A stretch of DNA of 64,000 nucleotides from Nocardioides xinjiangensis (lineage in GTDB: Bacteria; Actinomycetota; Actinomycetes; Propionibacteriales; Nocardioidaceae). The notes beneath the pieces were generated by a model. That model had not been told where the DNA came from, ran no database searches, and saw only the letters and a program-made list of their open reading frames with translations. Position numbers and translations under genes: made by a program. The stretch is from contig NZ_JAFMSY010000003.1 in NCBI RefSeq assembly GCF_017916455.1, positions 124,001 to 188,000 on the forward strand, in the 5' to 3' direction. This document shows, piece by piece, positions 24,978 through 33,976 of the stretch (positions are counted from its first letter, which is position 1; the number at the start of each line of letters is the position of its first letter).

Positions 24978-25838
24978 TCAGTCCTGCTCGAGCGAGGCCC
25001 GCAGCTGTGCGAGGGTGCGCGTGAGCAGGCGCGAGACGTGCATCTGTGACACGCCGATCTCCTCGGCGATCTGCGACTGGGTCATGTTCTTGAAGAAGCG
25101 CAGGAGCAGGATCCGCTTCTCGCGGTCACCGAGGCCCTCGAGCAGCGGCTTGATCGACTCGCGGACCTCCACGTGCTCGATGTTGGCGTCCTCCACGCCG
25201 AGGGTGGCGAGCATGGCCGGCGGACCGTCGTCGTCGTCGTCGGAGGCGTCCAGCGACAGCGTGGCGTAGGCGTGGGAGGACTCGATCCCCTCCATGATCT
25301 CCTCCACCGTGCAGCCGATGACCTCGGCCAGCTCTCGCGGGGTGGGGGAGCGGCCCAGCTTCTGCGTCAGTTCCCCGGTCGCCGCGCCGATCTGCATCCG
25401 CAGCTCCTGGAGCCGACGCGGCACGCGGATGGCCCAGCCCTTGTCGCGGAAGTGCCGTTTGATCTCGCCGATCACCGTCGGGGTCGCGTACGTCGAGAAC
25501 TCGACGCCGCGGTCGGTCTCGAAGCGGTCGATGGCCTTGATCAGCCCGATCGTGCCGACCTGCACGAGGTCCTCGAACGGCTCGCCGCGGTTGCGGAAGC
25601 GCCGCGCGCAGTGCTCGACGAGCGACAGGTGCAGGTGGACCAGGTCGTCGCGCGCCCTCGCCTGCTCCACCACGCCGCTGTCGCCGCGCAGGACCTCGAA
25701 CAGCTCGGCGCTGCGCGTGCGGACCTGCTCCAGGCCGACGTGCCCGACGTCCTCGTCGAGCTCGCGGTGCAGCGCGGCCTCCGCCGCCAGGTGGTCCCCC
25801 GTGTCCCCCGTGACGTCGCTCATGTCAGAGCTCGGCAC
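24978..25838 (-). CDS. sigF: SigB/SigF/SigG-family RNA polymerase sigma factor
   Basis: 286 residues from GTG 25838 (GGGGA 6 bases upstream), or 281 from ATG 25823. Sigma2: RNRGEPFEDLVQVGTIGLIKAIDRFETDRGVEFSTYATPTVIGEIKRHFRDKGWAIRVPRRLQE; sigma3 with LTQKLGRSPTPRELAEVIG; sigma4: GDREKRILLLRFFKNMTQSQIAEEIGVSQMHVSRLLTRTLAQL. This is the stress/development sigma type controlled by an RsbW-like kinase. The anti-sigma gene lies directly upstream and overlaps. No anti-anti-sigma gene is adjacent. Confidence 0.93.
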   Translation of the reverse strand: MPSSDMSDVTGDTGDHLAAEAALHRELDEDVGHVGLEQVRTRSAELFEVLRGDSGVVEQARARDDLVHLHLSLVEHCARRFRNRGEPFEDLVQVGTIGLIKAIDRFETDRGVEFSTYATPTVIGEIKRHFRDKGWAIRVPRRLQELRMQIGAATGELTQKLGRSPTPRELAEVIGCTVEEIMEGIESSHAYATLSLDASDDDDDGPPAMLATLGVEDANIEHVEVRESIKPLLEGLGDREKRILLLRFFKNMTQSQIAEEIGVSQMHVSRLLTRTLAQLRASLEQD

Positions 25839-26241
25839 CTGTCATCCCCGCAGCCACCGTCGACGTCACCGTGAAGCGGACGCGGAAGCGGCCGCCCTCG
25901 GATCCTGCCGACGCGTCCTGCGCCATCGTGTCGAGCACCTGCCAGGCGAAGCTCTCCGGATCGAGTGGTGGGTCGTCCACGGCCTCGGCGTCCAGCTCGA
26001 TGGTCATCGACCCCCGACCGAACCAGAAGCACGCCACCAGGTCCGTCCCGGGGTCCGCCTCACCGATGGCTAGCGCGCTCGCCTCCCCGATGGCGATCCG
26101 CAGGTCCTCGATGTCGTCGATCGTGAAGTCGAGCCGTGCCGCCAGGCCCGCGGCGGTCGTGCGCACGATCGTCGCGTAGGCACCCTCGGCGGGGAGCCGG
26201 AGCTCGACGTCGGCGCGGGCGCCCCCCGTGTTGTCTGCCAT
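25825..26241 (-). CDS. rsbW: anti-sigma regulatory factor, RsbW-like ATPase
   Basis: 138 residues, ATG 26241 with AGGA upstream. A single HATPase_c_2 domain: LDFTIDDIEDLRIAIGEASALAIGEA carries the N-box, followed by a G-box-like WQVLDTMAQDASAG region. Such proteins sequester SigF-type factors and phosphorylate an anti-anti-sigma partner. The stop overlaps the SigF start region, so the two are co-translated. An upstream TAGGGT at 26282-26287 (minus strand) could be the -10 of the operon. Confidence 0.9.
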   Translation of the reverse strand: MADNTGGARADVELRLPAEGAYATIVRTTAAGLAARLDFTIDDIEDLRIAIGEASALAIGEADPGTDLVACFWFGRGSMTIELDAEAVDDPPLDPESFAWQVLDTMAQDASAGSEGGRFRVRFTVTSTVAAGMTGAEL

Positions 26242-26296
26242 CTGCGTCCTGTCCCGTCGTCGAGGCTGGTGTGCTCGCCACACCCTAGGACATGCG

Positions 26297-26340
26297 ACAC
26301 CGGGCCCGGCGGCCACGAGTGTGGCGGCCGGGCCCGGTGT
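26297..26340. terminator. 20-bp inverted repeat, probable terminator
   Basis: Left arm 26297-26316, loop gagt (26317-26320), right arm 26321-26340, pairing with one mismatch in 20. It begins ACACCGGGCCCGG and ends CCGGGCCCGGTGT. There is no U-run on either strand. It may insulate rsbW-sigF from the upstream GH16 transcript. Confidence 0.5.
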
Positions 26341-26367
26341 GGAGGGACCGAGGAGCGCAGCGGCGAG

Positions 26368-26412
26368 CCGATCGGAAGAAGGCCTGAACGGTGCCTTCCG
26401 CGCTCCGACCGG
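26368..26412. other. two-part stem, possible structured RNA
   Basis: TCGGA (26372-26376) and GAAGGC (26378-26383) can pair with TCCGA (26404-26408) and GCCTTC (26393-26398) around a 9-base loop, with a flanking CCG/CGG pair. Likely a cis-acting RNA element or a chance hairpin in GC-rich DNA. Confidence 0.3.
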
Positions 26413-26599
26413 AGGCCTGCGGAAGGTCCGCGAGTTGGGGCGGGCAAGGGCCGACCATGACGCTGCCGCGCCGCTTCCCGCGCGGGTCCGCTGGCCTCGT
26501 GGGGACCTCGTGCGAACCGGGCCGGCCGTAGGGCTGTCGGCGACGCTCCTCAGGTGGATCGCACGCCTGGGCCGCCGTGGACGACGCACGTGGGTGCGG

Positions 26600-27880
26600 T
26601 CAGTGCGCGGGTTCCCACGCACGCACGTAGTCGACGCGCATCGCCCCAGCAGGACCGGTGACCGTGGTGCCCTGACCTGATCCGACGTTCAGGATCAGCT
26701 CGATCGGAGCTCCGCTGTCGTCCGTCGAGTACGACTTGACCAACCGGCCGTCCCAGTAGACGTCGACGCTCGCGGGCTTCCGGTGCAGCGTGTAGGTGTG
26801 GAACGCGTCGCCCCAGTAGCCCGGCACCGAGCCCTGGTTGTGTGCGCCCGACCTGCTGTGGTAGTTGACGGTCAGTGCACCGCTGCTGAGGATCTCGGCG
26901 ATGTCGTGCTCACCATTGACCGGCTGACCGGAAACACCGTCGTAGGTGTCGTTGGCCCACCATGCGGACCAGTTGTACAGCGACGACCCGTTGCCAGGGA
27001 ACCAGATGCGAGCCTCCGCCACGCCACCCACGGGCAAGCCGTAGCGGTTCGGGTCGCCCCGGTAGCCGCCGCCCGTGTGGATCAGGGCGCCCCGGGTGGA
27101 GGACGACAGCTGCAGACGCGCCTCACCGTTGGCGACGGTGACGTTGTCGGCGTAGGTGCCCACGTTGTTCATGGATCCGCCCTCGTCGAACCAGTTCGGC
27201 TTCCACTTGCTCGTGTCGAGGCTGGTGCCGTTGAACTCGTCCTGGAACGTGGTGCTCCACCCACCCGCCACACCGGTCGGCTGAACACCGGCCGAGGTGG
27301 GCGTCTGGGTCGGGCTGGGTGTCGTGGCGGAGGAGCGGCGCACCGACAGGCTGGGCCGGTAGGCGACGGTGCGCGCCTCACTGGACGCGAACGACACGGG
27401 CGACTGCGCCGAGGTCGCCACCCGGACAGACAACACCCGCCCGGGCGCGATGCGGGACGCGTCGAGCTCGATGACCTCGGTCACGCCGGACTGCACCGCG
27501 GCCGACGCTCCCAGCAGTGTCCGCCCAGTGGGCTTGCTGCCCCAGGTGAGCGTCTCCTCGGACCATCGGCGGCTCGTGCGATGGACACGGACGCCCTGCT
27601 TGGACGAGGTCAGCGGCCGCAGCCGCAACGCCACCCGGCTGAGCTCCTGACCGGCAGGCACCGTCGGGACGGTGAACTTCAAGAAGGCCTGCTTGCGGCG
27701 CCCGGCGGTTCCGTCGACCTTGAGAGTGACCGCATCGGCATGACGGACGCTCTGCGAGCGGACGTTGACGTACGCGTCGGCGACAGCAGTGGTCCGGGAC
27801 GGAGCCGCGTGTGCAGGGTGGGGGATCGCGAGGCCGGTGACGCCGAGGACCACCGCCAGCGCTGGGACGAACTTCTTCAT
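26600..27880 (-). CDS. secreted glycoside hydrolase family 16 enzyme with N-terminal accessory domain
   Basis: 426 residues from ATG 27880 (GGTGG 5 bases upstream). Signal peptide KKFVPALAVVLGVTGLAIP with cleavage near AHAAPS. Residues ~35-170 are a beta-sandwich accessory domain of the DNRLRE type (VADAYVNVRSQSVRHADAVTLKVDG); a Ser/Thr/Pro linker (~172-195) leads to the GH16 catalytic domain. The catalytic motif is E324-x-D326-x-x-E329 within NGEHDIAEIL. GH16 enzymes cleave beta-1,3(4)-glucans and related polymers such as agar or carrageenan; the glycan here is unknown. No other polysaccharide gene is adjacent. Confidence 0.9.
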   Translation of the reverse strand: MKKFVPALAVVLGVTGLAIPHPAHAAPSRTTAVADAYVNVRSQSVRHADAVTLKVDGTAGRRKQAFLKFTVPTVPAGQELSRVALRLRPLTSSKQGVRVHRTSRRWSEETLTWGSKPTGRTLLGASAAVQSGVTEVIELDASRIAPGRVLSVRVATSAQSPVSFASSEARTVAYRPSLSVRRSSATTPSPTQTPTSAGVQPTGVAGGWSTTFQDEFNGTSLDTSKWKPNWFDEGGSMNNVGTYADNVTVANGEARLQLSSSTRGALIHTGGGYRGDPNRYGLPVGGVAEARIWFPGNGSSLYNWSAWWANDTYDGVSGQPVNGEHDIAEILSSGALTVNYHSRSGAHNQGSVPGYWGDAFHTYTLHRKPASVDVYWDGRLVKSYSTDDSGAPIELILNVGSGQGTTVTGPAGAMRVDYVRAWEPAH

Positions 27881-28077
27881 GATGGCCACCATCCGAACGC
27901 GTGTCCGTGAGGTCAACTTGAGGGAGCCTCGTGCTGCCCGGGCCCCGCCTGTGGGGCGAGCAACGTCACAGGTTGATCCGGCGAGCGGCGGTTCAAGCGT
28001 GTGGCCGCCGTGTGCTGCGCAACGCCCACTCCTCCCCGTATGACGAGGACCGGACCCAGAACGTGCTCGACGCCGCA

Positions 28078-28110
28078 CTCAGTCCACGTGCGAGCTCGTG
28101 GCGGACTGAG
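28078..28110 (-). terminator. hairpin downstream of sodN
   Basis: CTCAGTCC (28078-28085) pairs with GGACTGAG (28103-28110), with an inner CACG/CGTG pairing. It lies 46 bases beyond the sodN stop on the minus strand; no strong U-run. Confidence 0.5.
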
Positions 28111-28155
28111 GCGGCGTCGGATCAGCGCTGGTGCGGGTCAAGGCCTTCCAGGCGT

Positions 28156-28557
28156 TCAGGCCTTCTTCGTCTCCCAGAAGATCTCGGCGATCTCGTCGAT
28201 CTTGGCGAGGAGCTTGTCGGCCACCTCGGCGTCGAGCTCGCCCTTGGTGCCGGACGCGCCGGCGAGCTTGGTGGCCTCGTTGACCAGGGTGTGGAGCTGG
28301 GGGTACTTCTCGAAGTGCGGGGGCTTGAAGTAGTCGGTCCACAGCACCCACAGGTGGTGCTTGACGAGCTCGGAGCGCTGCTCCTTGATGAGGATCGCGC
28401 GGGTGCGGAAGTCCGGGTCGTCGTTGTCGGCGACCTTGGCGATGATCGCCTTGATGGACTCGGCCTCGATGCGCGCCTGGGCGGGGTCGTAGACGCCGCA
28501 GGGAAGGTCGCAGTGGGCGGAGACCTCGACGGTCGGGGCAAGCAGGTGGCGAAGCAT
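28156..28557 (-). CDS. sodN: nickel superoxide dismutase precursor
   Basis: 133 residues. The nickel hook HCDLPCGVYDP begins at residue 15, so MLRHLLAPTVEVSA is the leader removed to expose His1 of the mature enzyme; mature His1, Cys2 and Cys6 bind nickel. The rest matches SodN closely (FRTRAILIKEQRSELVKHHL, DYFKPPHFEKYPQLH, IFWETKKA). It removes superoxide in the cytoplasm. AGAGGA lies 5 bases before ATG 28557. The processing protease gene is divergent, 50 bases away. In Streptomyces, nickel induces sodN; no Nur gene is in the window. Confidence 0.97.
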   Translation of the reverse strand: MLRHLLAPTVEVSAHCDLPCGVYDPAQARIEAESIKAIIAKVADNDDPDFRTRAILIKEQRSELVKHHLWVLWTDYFKPPHFEKYPQLHTLVNEATKLAGASGTKGELDAEVADKLLAKIDEIAEIFWETKKA

Positions 28558-28607
28558 CGGATTCCTCTCGATCGGGAAGATGTGCAGCAGCTGCGACACT
28601 ACTCCGC

Positions 28608-28988
28608 GTGCGACGGCGTCGGGAGCGGGGTCTCGTCCCCGGGGACGAGGGTCCCGGGGCGCCCTTCGGCACCGCGCGGGTGCGGGGCCGATCGATGCTG
28701 CCGACCCTGTCGGAGGGCGACCTGCTGCTGGTGCGCCACGGTGCCCGGGTGCGGCCCGGGGACCTCGTGGTCGCCCGGTTCGCCGACGGGACGCTGACGG
28801 TCAAGCGCGCCGTCGAGCCACGGCGCACGGCGTCAGGCGCCCCGGGGTGGTGGCTGCTGAGCGACAACCCAGACGAGGGCGTCGACTCACGCCACCGGGG
28901 GCCCGTCGCCGAGGAGCGCGTGCTGGGCGTCGTACGCCTGCGGGTGTGGCCCTCGCCACGTGTGGGACGCAGGCTCCGGAGCCGCTGA
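28608..28988 (+). CDS. sodX: nickel superoxide dismutase maturation protease SodX
   Basis: 126 residues, GTG start, an S26 signal-peptidase-like fold without a membrane anchor. The active Ser is in RGRSMLPTLSEGDLLLV (SMxP motif), the Lys in TLTVKRAVE, and the third box is SDNPDEGVDSR. SodX removes the 14-residue SodN leader. It is divergent from sodN, the usual pairing. The exact start is uncertain because no ribosome-binding site is visible before GTG 28608. Confidence 0.92.
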   Translation: MRRRRERGLVPGDEGPGAPFGTARVRGRSMLPTLSEGDLLLVRHGARVRPGDLVVARFADGTLTVKRAVEPRRTASGAPGWWLLSDNPDEGVDSRHRGPVAEERVLGVVRLRVWPSPRVGRRLRSR

Positions 28989-29008
28989 GCTGTGCCAGTA
29001 TCCCCGGC

Positions 29009-30184
<1,176 letters not shown>

Positions 30185-30205
30185 CGCCTGTCGCGGCCGG
30201 GGGGC

Positions 30206-31447
30206 TCAGAAGCCGATCGAGGGCTCGGGTGCGACCAGCGTGCGCATCGCCCGCGCGAGCTCGCCGTACGCGCCGGGCCGGTGCTCGCGCACCAGGCCCG
30301 CGCGGAGCCCCGCCGCGATCGAGTGACCGAGGAAGCCGGCGCCCAGGACGTCGATGGCGAGCGTGAGGTCGGCGGGGGAGTCGGTGCGGCCGGCGTCCCC
30401 GGCGCCGCCGGAGCAGCGCAGGCGCCAACGCCCGGCGTTCCACGGCGCGTGGCGGTCCTCCACCTCGACGACGACGTCGCAGTCCCCCTCGTAGGCGCGC
30501 AGTGCCCACGCCGCGGGGAGGTCGACCAGGCGCACCCACGTGCTGTCCCACGTCTGGAGGTCGCCGGTGCCACGCGGCCCCCCGAGCCAGCCGAGCAGCG
30601 GGTCGTCGAGCCCGACGTTCTCCAGCCTGGTCGTGCCCATCAGGTCGAGGTCGACGACCCGTCGGGCGAGCGCCAGCCGCGCCGCGGGGCCACCGCAGAA
30701 GATGCCGGCGGTGGCCGTGCCGGACGGCCGCGCGTTCGTCCACCGGTGCTCGCGGCGCAGCCCGACGTAGCCGACGTCCGTCCCGTCGCGGCGGGCGAAC
30801 ACCACGCGGCGGCGCTCCTTGCCGCGCAGCTGCTCCGGCGACTCGTACGTCATCAGCGTGAAGAAGTCGGCCGACCCGACGACCGCACCGGGGACGTCCG
30901 GCGCGGCGGCGAGCTGGCAGGCCCGCATGCGCTCGGCGACCCCGGGGTCGGACATGGTCTGCAGGGTGGTCGTGATCGCGGCCGCCTCGTGCTCGAGGTG
31001 CGGCGCCGTGAAGGTCGTCCCGCGACCGACGTCGACCTGGTGGGTGAGCACGGCGAGTCCGTAGCCGAACCGACCGTAGATGGCGGCCTCGCTGGCGTGG
31101 AGCGCGGAGACGGCCGTGCCCGCCTCGCGCGTCCGCGCGAGGTGGTCGGTCATCATCGCCGAGAGCACGCCCCGCCGGCGGCAGTCGGGGTGCACGCCGA
31201 CCCAGGTGAGGCCGGCGATCGGCACCAGGGCGCCGCCGGGCAGCGACATCTGCATCGGCCGGACCCCGTAGATGCCGCTGTGCGTGTCGCGCGGGCCGCC
31301 GGGGAGGTCGACGACGAACCGCTGGTCCTCGGGGATGCCGAGGCGCAGGTGGTCGGCGTCGGAGGGGGAGACCTCGCTGAACCAGACGAGCTGGTCGGTG
31401 GCGAGGTAGCGGTCGGCGTCCTGCGAGGGACGTACGTCGATGCTCAC
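30206..31447 (-). CDS. Eis-like GNAT acetyltransferase
   Basis: 413 residues, GTG 31447. Three-part Eis layout: an N-terminal GNAT domain (acetyl-CoA loop VHPDCRRRGVLSAMMTDHL), a second GNAT-like domain and an SCP2-like C-terminal domain (ADLTLAIDVLGAGFLGHSIAAGLRAG) ending in a free carboxylate (PEPSIGF). A conserved Tyr and the C-terminal carboxylate are used in Eis. Mycobacterial Eis acetylates amines at several positions, including aminoglycosides and protein lysines. The substrate here is unknown. It is divergent from the oxidoreductase. Confidence 0.88.
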   Translation of the reverse strand: MSIDVRPSQDADRYLATDQLVWFSEVSPSDADHLRLGIPEDQRFVVDLPGGPRDTHSGIYGVRPMQMSLPGGALVPIAGLTWVGVHPDCRRRGVLSAMMTDHLARTREAGTAVSALHASEAAIYGRFGYGLAVLTHQVDVGRGTTFTAPHLEHEAAAITTTLQTMSDPGVAERMRACQLAAAPDVPGAVVGSADFFTLMTYESPEQLRGKERRRVVFARRDGTDVGYVGLRREHRWTNARPSGTATAGIFCGGPAARLALARRVVDLDLMGTTRLENVGLDDPLLGWLGGPRGTGDLQTWDSTWVRLVDLPAAWALRAYEGDCDVVVEVEDRHAPWNAGRWRLRCSGGAGDAGRTDSPADLTLAIDVLGAGFLGHSIAAGLRAGLVREHRPGAYGELARAMRTLVAPEPSIGF

Positions 31448-31504
31448 GCCGCCAGCCAATCGTCCGGCCCCGGGACCCGCAAGCGGATAACGAGCGCCAC
31501 TCGC

Positions 31505-31510
31505 TAGGGT
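31505..31510 (+). promoter_or_regulatory. leaderless -10 (TAGGGT) for the oxidoreductase
   Basis: TAGGGT ends 6 bases before ATG 31517. Confidence 0.55.
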
Positions 31511-31516
31511 CTGAGG

Positions 31517-32485
31517 ATGTTCGCCGTCTACGCCGAGTCCTTCTCGTCCGACGACCCGCTGAGCGGCCTGGTGGTGGGGGAGCGGCCGGCCCCGGAGGCG
31601 CCGGACGGCTGGGCCACCGTGACCGTGAGGGCGGCGAGCCTCAACCACCACGACCTGTGGTCGCTGCGCGGGGTCGGGCTGCGCCAGGAGTCGCTGCCGA
31701 TGATCCTCGGCTGCGACGCCGCCGGGCTCGACGAGGACGGCAACGAGGTCGTCGTCCACGGGGTCATCGGCGACCCGGCATGGACGGGCGCAGAGGCCGA
31801 CGACCCCGGCCGCTCGCTGCTGTCCGAGCGGCATCAGGGCACCTTCGCCGACCAGGTCGTCGTACCCCGCCGCAACCTGGTGCCCAAGCCCGCCTCGCTC
31901 TCCTTCGAGGAGGCGGCCTGCCTCCCGACCGCGTGGCTGACGGCCTACCGCATGCTGTTCGTGCAGGGCGACTGCAAGCCCGGGGAGACCGTGCTGGTCC
32001 AGGGCGCCGGCGGCGGCGTCGCGACCGCGCTGATCATCCTCGGCCGCGCCGCCGGCCTGCGCATCCTCGCCACCAGTCGCGACGAGCAGAAGCGCCGACG
32101 CGCGCTGGAGCTGGGCGCCCACGAGGTGTTCGAGTCCGGCACGCGCCTGCCGGTCAGGGTCGACGCCGTCATGGAGACCGTCGGCAGGGCCACGTGGAGC
32201 CACTCGGTCCGCTCGCTGCGCCCGGGCGGCCGCATCGTCATCAGCGGCACGACCTCGGGCCCCGACGTCGCGGACGCCGGGCTCACCCGCATCTTCTTCA
32301 CCCAGCTGTCGGTGATCGGCTCGACGATGGGCACCCGCGGGGAGCTCGACCGCCTCGTCAGGTTCCTCGACGCCACCGGGACCCGCCCGTTGGTCGACCG
32401 CGCGCTCCCGATGGACCAGGCGCGCGACGGCTTCGCGGCGATGGCCCAGGGCGACGTCTTCGGCAAGATCGTGTTCACCCGGTGA
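31517..32485 (+). CDS. zinc-binding-dehydrogenase family oxidoreductase (quinone oxidoreductase-like)
   Basis: 322 residues. MDR fold: N-terminal GroES-like part (ASLNHHDLWSLRGVG, LGCDAAGLDEDG), nucleotide-binding VLVQGAGGGVATALIILGRAAG with Ser/Arg (ATSRDEQ) pointing to NADPH, and a C-terminal GGRIVISGTTSG. The structural-zinc cysteine loop is absent, so it is a short, zinc-independent member such as quinone or enoyl reductases. It is leaderless and overlaps the following SDR by 4 bases, so both may act on the same substrate set. Confidence 0.88.
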   Translation: MFAVYAESFSSDDPLSGLVVGERPAPEAPDGWATVTVRAASLNHHDLWSLRGVGLRQESLPMILGCDAAGLDEDGNEVVVHGVIGDPAWTGAEADDPGRSLLSERHQGTFADQVVVPRRNLVPKPASLSFEEAACLPTAWLTAYRMLFVQGDCKPGETVLVQGAGGGVATALIILGRAAGLRILATSRDEQKRRRALELGAHEVFESGTRLPVRVDAVMETVGRATWSHSVRSLRPGGRIVISGTTSGPDVADAGLTRIFFTQLSVIGSTMGTRGELDRLVRFLDATGTRPLVDRALPMDQARDGFAAMAQGDVFGKIVFTR

Positions 32486-33183
32486 GCGCGCGGCGTCACG
32501 TCCTCACCGGTGCCGGCTCCGGCATCGGCCTCGCGCTGGCGCACCGGCTCGCGGACCGCGGCGACGAGCTGGTCCTCCTCGCCCGCAGCGACGCCCGCGC
32601 GCGCGAGCTCGCCGCGTCGTTCCCGCAGGCACAGCTGCTGGTCGCCGACCTCGCCGACCCGGGCACGCTGAACGGCATCGGGCGCCAGGTCGACGGTGCG
32701 GTCGACACGCTGCTCCACGTGGCCGGTGTGGTGGACCTCGGACCCGTCGAGCGCCTTCGCCTGGCGGCCTGGGAGGAGCAGGTGACGGTCAACCTCACCG
32801 CCCCGGCGGTGCTCACGCGCGAGTTCCTGCCGCACGTGCGTCGCAGCCGCGGCAGCATCGTCTTCGTCAACTCCTCGGCGGGGCTCACCGCGAGCGCCGG
32901 CTGGTCGGCGTACGCCGCCTCGAAGTTCGGCCTGCGTGCCCTGGCCGACGCGCTGCGCGCCGAGGAGGTCGACAACGGGGTGCGGGTCAGCACCGTGTAC
33001 CCGAGCAGGACCGCCACGCCCATGCAGGAGAAGGTGCACGAGCAGGAGGGTCGCACGTACGACTCCTCGCGCTGGATCAGCGCCGACACGGTCGTCGACA
33101 CCATCCTCCACGTCATCGACCTGCCGGCGGACGCGACGATCCCGGACGTGACGGTCCGTCCGGTGGTGCCCCGCGCCACCTAG
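32482..33183 (+). CDS. short-chain dehydrogenase/reductase
   Basis: 233 residues, GTG overlapping the previous stop. Rossmann motif TGAGSGIGLALAHRL, NNAG-equivalent LHVAGVVDLG, catalytic Ser in VNSSAGLTAS and YAASKFGL (YxxxK). A Tyr-Lys-Ser triad is complete. The missing acidic residue after beta2 (LARSDAR) suggests NADP. Substrate unknown. The stop (TAG 33181-33183) overlaps the stop of the convergent gene as CTAG. Confidence 0.92.
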   Translation: MSARRHVLTGAGSGIGLALAHRLADRGDELVLLARSDARARELAASFPQAQLLVADLADPGTLNGIGRQVDGAVDTLLHVAGVVDLGPVERLRLAAWEEQVTVNLTAPAVLTREFLPHVRRSRGSIVFVNSSAGLTASAGWSAYAASKFGLRALADALRAEEVDNGVRVSTVYPSRTATPMQEKVHEQEGRTYDSSRWISADTVVDTILHVIDLPADATIPDVTVRPVVPRAT

Positions 33184-33791
33184 GACGCTCCGCCGACCTC
33201 CAGCGCGAAGTCCGTCAGGCGCACGGACAGCCACGGCCGGTGCCCCGCGAGCCAGCCGAGCGGCCCGTCGCCGGCGAAGTGCCACCGGCCCCGGCACGGG
33301 AGCGCGCGGGCGGAGCCCGAGAGCCGTGCGCTGCGCGGACCGTCGAGCCCCGGCTCGCCGACGAGCCCCGGCTGCCACACGGTGCCGCGGAACGGGAGCC
33401 GCGGCGCGAACCGGGAGGCGTCCTCGAACCGTGCCTGCAGCACGGGCGCGCCCTGGTGCGTGACCCGCCAGGCGGCCCGGTCGACGAGGCGCGAGCGCCG
33501 CACCCCCGCGTCGAACGCGGCGAGCTCCTTCGGGATCGCCCACAGCTCCCGGCCGCCCAGCATCGAGGCAGCCGAGTCGACCCAGATCTGGTCGACCGTC
33601 ACGCCGCGCACCGGACGCGCCACCGGACGGGAAACCAGCAGCTCGTCGTAGGTCAGCACCCCCGGCGCCTCGTAGCGCACCAGCGCCACCGCGCACACGC
33701 CGGGCGGGCGCCCCGGCGCACCGCCTCTACCGACCCCGAACAGCGACAGCCAGAGCTGGCCGTGCAGCCGCCACGGCGCCGGGGGGTACAT
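33180..33791 (-). CDS. acetoacetate decarboxylase-like/DUF2071-type protein
   Basis: 203 residues. YEAPGVLTYDELLVSRPV then WVDSAASMLGGRELWAIPKELAAFD resembles acetoacetate decarboxylase-like superfamily proteins; the lysine in IPKELA sits where the Schiff-base lysine is expected, but many such proteins are not decarboxylases. ATG 33791 overlaps the stop of the upstream 58-residue gene by one base. Function uncertain. Confidence 0.72.
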   Translation of the reverse strand: MYPPAPWRLHGQLWLSLFGVGRGGAPGRPPGVCAVALVRYEAPGVLTYDELLVSRPVARPVRGVTVDQIWVDSAASMLGGRELWAIPKELAAFDAGVRRSRLVDRAAWRVTHQGAPVLQARFEDASRFAPRLPFRGTVWQPGLVGEPGLDGPRSARLSGSARALPCRGRWHFAGDGPLGWLAGHRPWLSVRLTDFALEVGGAS

Positions 33792-33967
33792 CAGTCCTCG
33801 GGATCGTCGAGCCGCGCCAGCCAGGTGGCCAGGCGCTCGATGGGCACCTCGAAGTCCGGGTGGGAGTCGACGAACGCCTGGAGCTGCTCGGCGAGCCACG
33901 CCAGGGTGACCTCCTCGTCACCCCGGCGCTTCTCGAGCTCCTCGATGCCTCGATCGGTGAAGTACAC
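33791..33967 (-). CDS. 58-residue DUF6104-like protein
   Basis: A short gene read from GTG 33967 to TGA 33791-33793. It begins VYFTDRGIEELEKRRGDEEV and ends LDDPED. Two amphipathic helices and strong acidity match the small DUF6104-type proteins encoded beside kgd in actinobacteria. No known function; it is placed 9 bases beyond the kgd stop in the same direction and overlaps the next gene by one base, so it is in an operon with kgd. Confidence 0.82.
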   Translation of the reverse strand: MYFTDRGIEELEKRRGDEEVTLAWLAEQLQAFVDSHPDFEVPIERLATWLARLDDPED

Positions 33968-33976
33968 CCGCGGACC

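Larger units (their letters stand above)
26242..26599. other. 358-base gene-free stretch with strong RNA structure potential
   Basis: No convincing protein gene. It contains (1) a likely -10 for rsbW (minus strand, 26282-26287), (2) a 20-base inverted repeat at 26297-26340 and (3) a two-part stem at 26368-26412. Open frames in it (for example across 26269-26460) have no family resemblance and overlap the repeat structures. It lies downstream of the GH16 gene (minus strand) and upstream of rsbW-sigF. Confidence 0.6.

Noticed and set aside
26269..26680. Possible small protein in the gap before GH16
   Set aside because: Arg/Pro-rich with no family match, and overlaps inverted repeats and the GH16 stop.
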